From contig DAOVLE010000245.1 in assembly GCA_030631415.1 (NCBI GenBank), forward strand, positions 1 to 7,364: a stretch of 7,364 nucleotides of DNA. Direction: 5' to 3'. The position numbers and the translations under genes were made by a program. The notes beneath the pieces are model-generated. The model was not told the origin of the DNA. It worked only from the letters and a program-made list of their open reading frames with translations, and ran no database searches. The stretch's first letter is position 1, and each line of letters begins with the position of its first letter. This DNA comes from JAAEQG01 sp023133475. GTDB taxonomy: Bacteria; Planctomycetota; Phycisphaerae; UBA1845. Positions 3,630-7,364 of the stretch are shown here, piece by piece.

Positions 3630-6620
3630 ATGTCTATTTCTGCCATTCGTCGAGTTCTCTTGCTGGCGGTTTTGCTTGCCTGGGGCTCGCCGGCAAGTGC
3701 ACAGTGGAACCATCTGGAGGCTGTTGCCGCATACGATCTCGATGATGCGGTGTTGACGCTCGAGTGCGGTTCCGCAACCGTTCGCATCGAGGCGGTGAGC
3801 GAGCATGTTATTCGTGTTCGGCTTGCTCCCGAGGGGCGGTTCGGTCGGGACTTCTCTTGGGCGGTACTCGATTCCACGCCCAAGGGCAAGTTCTCCAGGC
3901 TGCAAGAAGCCCCTGCCTATATCCAGGTATCCACCGGGGCACTGGAGGTCGTCGTGCAACGTGACCCATGCCGGCTGAAGATTCTGGGCGCCGGCGGCGA
4001 GGCTCTGGTCGTTGATGATCCGGCTCGGGGCATGGCGTGGGGATGCACGTCGGAATCATCCATGGCGGCGGTGCGCGTATGGCAACAGTTGCCGGACAAG
4101 GTCGCTATCTACGGGCTCGGAGAAAAGACGGGGGCATTGAATAAGCGTGGCAGGGCGTGGACCATGTGGAACACGGATGAATGCGCTTACGGGCTGGCGG
4201 AAGACCCCATATACAAATCGGTGCCTTTTTTCATTTGTGCCCGCAACGGGCGGTTTCACGGTGTTTTCTTTGACAACCCGTGGCGGAGTTCGTTCGATTT
4301 TGGCCAACGAGACCGTGGCATCCTCAGCTTTGGGGCTGAGGGCGGCGAGTTGAACTACTACGTCATCGCCGGCCCAGACCCGAAAGACGTCGTCCGCCGC
4401 TATACCGCCCTGACCGGCAGAATGGAACTACCGCCAAAATGGGCGTTAGGATACCACCAGTCCCGATACAGCTACTGTCCCGAAGCCCACGTCCGCGAGG
4501 TCGCCTCGACCTTCCGGCAAAAGAGAATCCCCTGCGATGTGATCTACTTCGACATCGATTACATGGACGGATACCGGTGCTTCACCTGGAACCCCAAGCA
4601 CTTCCCCGACCCGAAGAAGCTGATGGGTGATCTGCACGAGATGGGGTTTCACACGGTGGCCATCATCGATCCCGGAATCAAGCAGGACCCGGGTTACTTC
4701 GTTTACGATGAGGGCACGAAACGAAGTGCCTGGCTCACCAAGCCCGACGGTGAGACTTACGTCGGGCGTGTCTGGCCTGGGCCGGCGGTTTTCCCTGACT
4801 TCACCAATCCGCAGGTGCGCCGGTGGTGGTCGAGCTTGTATCCGCCGTTCCTCGATTCGTGTGGTATCGACGGTATTTGGAACGACATGAACGAACCGTC
4901 CGACTTCGACGGCCCCAACAAGACCGTCCCGCTGAACCTGCGGCATGACAACGAGGGGGAGCCCGCCTCGCACCGGGCCTGTCACAACATCTACGGGATG
5001 CAGATGGCCCGAGCCACCTTTGCCGGGCTGGAACAAGCCCGACCAGACCGTCGGCCTTTCGTTATCACTCGCGCCGCCTACGCCGGAGGCCAACGGTACG
5101 GGGCATCCTGGACCGGCGACAACATCAGCACCTGGGGGCACCTGCGTATGAGTATTCCCATGGTGCTCAACCTGGGAGTCTCGGGCATGCCCTTTGTGGG
5201 GCCTGACATCGGGGGCTTTGTCGTGGGGGCGACGCCGCAGCTTTATGCCCGCTGGATTCAGGTGGGCAGCCTCTTGCCGTTCTGCCGAACGCACACCGGA
5301 TGGTCCAGCCCGAATCAGGAACCGTGGTCTTTTGGGCCTGAGGTAGAGGAGATCGCTCGGCAGTCCCTCGAACGTCGCTACGCCATGATGCCGTATCTGT
5401 ATACGCTGTTCGAGGAATCCACCCGCACCGGCCTGCCGATCATACGCCCGCCGTGGATGGAGTTTCCCGAGGTGCGGGGTTGGCACTTCAACGTCTCCTT
5501 CATGCTAGGCCCGGACGTGTACGTAATTCCCATCGACTGGCCTGACGCACGCGAGGCAACCCGCCCGCTTCCACCCGGTGCATGGTTCGATCTCCACACC
5601 GGCCTGATCCACGGTGGCGGGCAATGGGTGAAGCTCGACGTGGATTTGAAAACTCTGCCGATGTTCGTCCGGGCTGGAGCCATCATCCCGATGCAAAGCC
5701 CCGTCCAAAGCACGACACATGCCCCGGACGAACCGCTCATCCTGGACGTTTGGCCATTCGGCGATTCGGTGGGATGGCTTTATGAGGACGACGGGCAAAG
5801 CCTGTCTTATCGGAAAGGTGAGTTCCGTCGAACGCGGTTTCAATGCCGTGTTGATGGTGATACGGTGCATTTCACCATGCTGGAACCGGAAGGCTCCTAT
5901 GTTCCACCGAAGCGGGCACCGCTGGTGCGTTTCCACGGGCTAACCTCGGCAATCGAGCGAGTAGTCTGCACGCATGTCCTCTCCGGTGAGGGGCTTACGG
6001 CGCACCCCTCGGAGGAGACCGTAACGCGGGAGCATATGACTGCTCAACCCTCCGTTGCCGCCCCGGGCGAGTTTCATTACGACCGTGGTTCCGGCACATG
6101 GCTGGTGCGGATGTGCCCCGACAATGGCAAAAGCCAACAACTCCACGTGACGCTGACGTCTGCTGGTGTCGATGATTCGCCGGTGCGTTTTGATTTCACC
6201 GACGCCGACAGCAGCATCGTATGCCACAACGAGATTTTGCCGCCGGTCTCGGTGGACGGTGCGGTGCTGTTGCGCATCCAGAGCACTTTTGGGAAACCCC
6301 ATATCGTACTGCCGCGGTTGAAATTATCAGCCGACAAGCTGCCGATCCTGAAACTCCGCCTGTCCACCGAGCACACCAGCAGGATTGAGGTCCGATTCGC
6401 CACCGAACAGGACCCGACGCTGTCTGCTCAATCCCTGATCAGCTTCGCGGTGACCCCCGACGGGGAGTTTCACGAGTACACTGTTGATCTGGCTGGGGCG
6501 TGCGAGGGCAAGTGGGCCGGGATGGTGTATTGGCTGAGTCTCGGCTTTGCGGAAGGTGTTTGCGCGGGCGAGGTAATCAAGTTGGATCGGCTTTCCTTTG
6601 AAGGTGGTGTTGGCAGATAG
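3630..6620 (+). CDS. Secreted glycoside hydrolase family 31, probable alpha-glucosidase
   Basis: It is a retaining glycosidase that probably releases alpha-linked glucose from the non-reducing ends of oligosaccharides outside the cytoplasm. The 996 residues open with a signal peptide (RR at 7-8, hydrophobic 9-18, likely cleavage after ASA at residue 24). Then come an N-terminal beta-sandwich (about 40-265, with YGLGEKTG at 161-168) and the catalytic barrel (about 266-600). The nucleophile is Asp419 in GIWNDMNEP, the acid/base is Asp497 in SWTGDN; DIDYMDGY (308-315) and CRTHTGW (Arg553, His555) shape the sugar site. The DIDYM motif favours alpha-glucosidase over alpha-xylosidase, but exact substrate is inferred. 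Beta domains follow (about 600-845, DUF5110-like in part). Residues about 850-993 form an extra beta-rich module resembling carbohydrate-binding sandwiches, which ordinary GH31 enzymes lack. No sugar transporter or regulator gene is adjacent. Confidence 0.95.
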   Translation: MSISAIRRVLLLAVLLAWGSPASAQWNHLEAVAAYDLDDAVLTLECGSATVRIEAVSEHVIRVRLAPEGRFGRDFSWAVLDSTPKGKFSRLQEAPAYIQVSTGALEVVVQRDPCRLKILGAGGEALVVDDPARGMAWGCTSESSMAAVRVWQQLPDKVAIYGLGEKTGALNKRGRAWTMWNTDECAYGLAEDPIYKSVPFFICARNGRFHGVFFDNPWRSSFDFGQRDRGILSFGAEGGELNYYVIAGPDPKDVVRRYTALTGRMELPPKWALGYHQSRYSYCPEAHVREVASTFRQKRIPCDVIYFDIDYMDGYRCFTWNPKHFPDPKKLMGDLHEMGFHTVAIIDPGIKQDPGYFVYDEGTKRSAWLTKPDGETYVGRVWPGPAVFPDFTNPQVRRWWSSLYPPFLDSCGIDGIWNDMNEPSDFDGPNKTVPLNLRHDNEGEPASHRACHNIYGMQMARATFAGLEQARPDRRPFVITRAAYAGGQRYGASWTGDNISTWGHLRMSIPMVLNLGVSGMPFVGPDIGGFVVGATPQLYARWIQVGSLLPFCRTHTGWSSPNQEPWSFGPEVEEIARQSLERRYAMMPYLYTLFEESTRTGLPIIRPPWMEFPEVRGWHFNVSFMLGPDVYVIPIDWPDAREATRPLPPGAWFDLHTGLIHGGGQWVKLDVDLKTLPMFVRAGAIIPMQSPVQSTTHAPDEPLILDVWPFGDSVGWLYEDDGQSLSYRKGEFRRTRFQCRVDGDTVHFTMLEPEGSYVPPKRAPLVRFHGLTSAIERVVCTHVLSGEGLTAHPSEETVTREHMTAQPSVAAPGEFHYDRGSGTWLVRMCPDNGKSQQLHVTLTSAGVDDSPVRFDFTDADSSIVCHNEILPPVSVDGAVLLRIQSTFGKPHIVLPRLKLSADKLPILKLRLSTEHTSRIEVRFATEQDPTLSAQSLISFAVTPDGEFHEYTVDLAGACEGKWAGMVYWLSLGFAEGVCAGEVIKLDRLSFEGGVGR

Positions 6621-6626
6621 TTGTTA

Positions 6627-6688
6627 TAGGGCGGGTTCCACCCGCCACGCCATACTGTAGGGCGGGTTTCACCCGCCACACCATGCCT
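6627..6688. repeat. Two tandem 31-bp palindromic units between convergent genes
   Basis: TAGGGCGGGT starts at 6627 and again at 6658. Each copy contains GGCGGGT/ACCCGCC around a three-base loop (TCC, then TTC) and continues CCAC.CCAT. They fill the 69 bases between the end of the GH31 gene and the stop of the - strand gene, so both transcripts run into them. There is no T run; a role as a two-way transcription barrier is possible but unproved. Confidence 0.85.
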
Positions 6689-6689
6689 G

Positions 6690-6938
6690 TCAGTACCGCA
6701 AGGGAGACTGGGCCTGTTTCATCTTGGCTTTCATCTGTGCACGATGTTGGGCTTCTTTTTCTTGCTGAATACGCTGCTGCACGTAGTTAATGGTGACCAA
6801 CAAGGCAAACAACAGGATGAGTGCCACGCCCAGCCAGATCAGAACATTCATTAGGTCCGATGTGTTACGGCCGGCGAACTCGGAATGGATAGCTTCGATC
6901 CGTTCCGCCCCGGTCACCGCCAGTGTGTAGAACTGCAT
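6690..6938 (-). CDS. Small single-pass membrane protein, unknown function
   Basis: The 82-residue protein starts at the ATG 6938-6936, with GAGG 8 bases before it. An in-frame TTG at 6989 would add 17 residues but is less likely. Residues 1-28 are polar (MQFYTLAVTG, then AERIEAIHSE). Residues about 30-51 are one strong transmembrane helix (NVLIWLGVALILLFALLV). The tail 52-82 is rich in Gln, Lys, Arg and Glu with helical, possibly coiled-coil character, and ends SPLRY. The positive tail predicts its C-terminus in the cytoplasm and the N-terminus outside. It converges on the GH31 gene and shares its palindromic spacer. I do not recognise a family; a small subunit or anchor of a larger complex is one possibility. 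It could be the last gene of a - strand unit, but no gene is visible directly before it. Confidence 0.65.
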   Translation of the reverse strand: MQFYTLAVTGAERIEAIHSEFAGRNTSDLMNVLIWLGVALILLFALLVTINYVQQRIQQEKEAQHRAQMKAKMKQAQSPLRY

Positions 6939-7169
6939 GGCACGATCCTCAACATCTTTTGTATCGACCGGGAGGCGACGGCAGACCAATATCCCACGGA
7001 AGATATTCGGGCCAACGTCTTGAATCCGGACGAGACCACCTGGGCGAAAGTACTCCAGTCTAAAGATACATTACAAACCGCCGGCAGGCAGCCGACGGGC
7101 AATTTTTCGAGGCTAGTATGACAGCGCTAATGCCGTTTTCGGCGAGACAGTTTCTCGTTTCGACGGGTC

Positions 7170-7223
7170 GCGCTAGGCCCGGCATTTATGCCGGGTGAGA
7201 AGGCCGAACGAAGAATCCCCCCC
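7170..7223 (+). repeat. 54-bp dispersed repeat, copy 2
   Basis: It matches 3265-3318 at 53 of 54 bases in the same orientation, 3905 bases away. After the run of seven C the two copies diverge at once: copy 1 goes into the 23-bp stem, while copy 2 goes into unrelated sequence and then the inverted repeat at 7265. The common unit therefore ends at or near the C run. Confidence 0.92.
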
Positions 7224-7264
7224 TCAGTTCCGCCCGGGTGTGGCCATATTTTGTGGCATTAGGC

Positions 7265-7346
7265 GGGTGGCCCATCGCTCTAGCCGTGGGGGACGCGAAT
7301 CGCGTGGAGTATTCGCGTCCCCCACGGCTAAAGCCATGGGCCACCC
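7265..7346. repeat. 36-bp inverted repeat with 10-base loop (copies 2 and 3 of the hairpin repeat)
   Basis: The left arm 7265-7300 is the reverse complement of the right arm 7311-7346 at 34 of 36 bases, with loop CGCGTGGAGT. Each arm is a copy of the repeat seen at 1076-1110, so the structure is two copies placed head to head. It could extrude as a cruciform or form a very long RNA hairpin when transcribed. Confidence 0.9.
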
Positions 7347-7364
7347 AAGCCGGGTTACACGAAA

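Larger units (their letters stand above)
6939..7364. other. Right-hand spacer without a supported gene
   Basis: This stretch holds the region before the small membrane-protein gene, two adjacent small hairpins (GCCG/CGGC at 7132-7143 and CGAGA/TCTCG at 7143-7157), a second copy of the 54-bp repeat (7170-7223) and a 36-bp inverted repeat (7265-7346). A + strand open frame at 6885-7121 overlaps the membrane-protein gene antisense, has no good ribosome binding site and shows no motif. I see no clear promoter. Confidence 0.55.

Noticed and set aside
4446..5486. 346-codon open frame on the - strand
   Set aside because: It is fully antisense to the catalytic core of the GH31 gene, gives a His/Arg/Pro-rich protein with no motif, and is a typical high-GC shadow.
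6885..7121. 78-codon + strand frame
   Set aside because: It overlaps the small membrane-protein gene antisense and lacks a ribosome binding site; the - strand gene has a clear membrane helix and a GAGG site.

Overview
The window is high-GC bacterial DNA with two large, confidently recognised genes on the + strand. These are an NAD+-dependent DNA ligase (ligA, 1189-3207) and a secreted family 31 glycoside hydrolase (3630-6620). Two small membrane-anchored proteins of unknown function lie on the - strand: a repeat-containing one running off the left edge (522 to 1) and an 82-residue one (6938 to 6690). High GC, a secreted multidomain glycosidase and intergenic spaces full of short dispersed palindromes suggest a Planctomycetota-type genome (Phycisphaerae-like). 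This is inference from style, not a marker-gene assignment.

Layout. 1-522: 5' part of a - strand gene coding for an N-terminal membrane segment and 31-residue tandem repeats. 523-1188: long divergent spacer with a + strand intrinsic terminator at 916-940, a possible structured RNA before it, a 10-G homopolymer, one copy of a dispersed hairpin repeat, and the ligA promoter. The perfect TATAAT of that promoter ends 6 bases before the ligA ATG, so the mRNA is probably leaderless. 1189-3207: ligA. 3208-3629: spacer with nested inverted repeats, including a perfect 23-bp stem, then a TATAAT box, a leader hairpin and a good ribosome binding site for the next gene. 3630-6620: GH31 enzyme with signal peptide and an extra C-terminal beta-rich module. 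6621-6689: two palindromes between convergent genes. 6690-6938: small membrane protein. 6939-7364: no supported gene; more dispersed repeats and a 36-bp near-perfect inverted repeat.

The genes do not form an evident operon or pathway. ligA is a housekeeping replication and repair gene, the GH31 enzyme is a stand-alone exported sugar hydrolase with its own promoter, and the two small - strand genes are unrecognised. I see no CRISPR array, transposase, phage gene, tRNA or rRNA. The most unusual content is in the spacers. Three dispersed palindrome families are present, and one shows a paired base change (G-C to C-G) that preserves its stem, which suggests selection on a folded structure.
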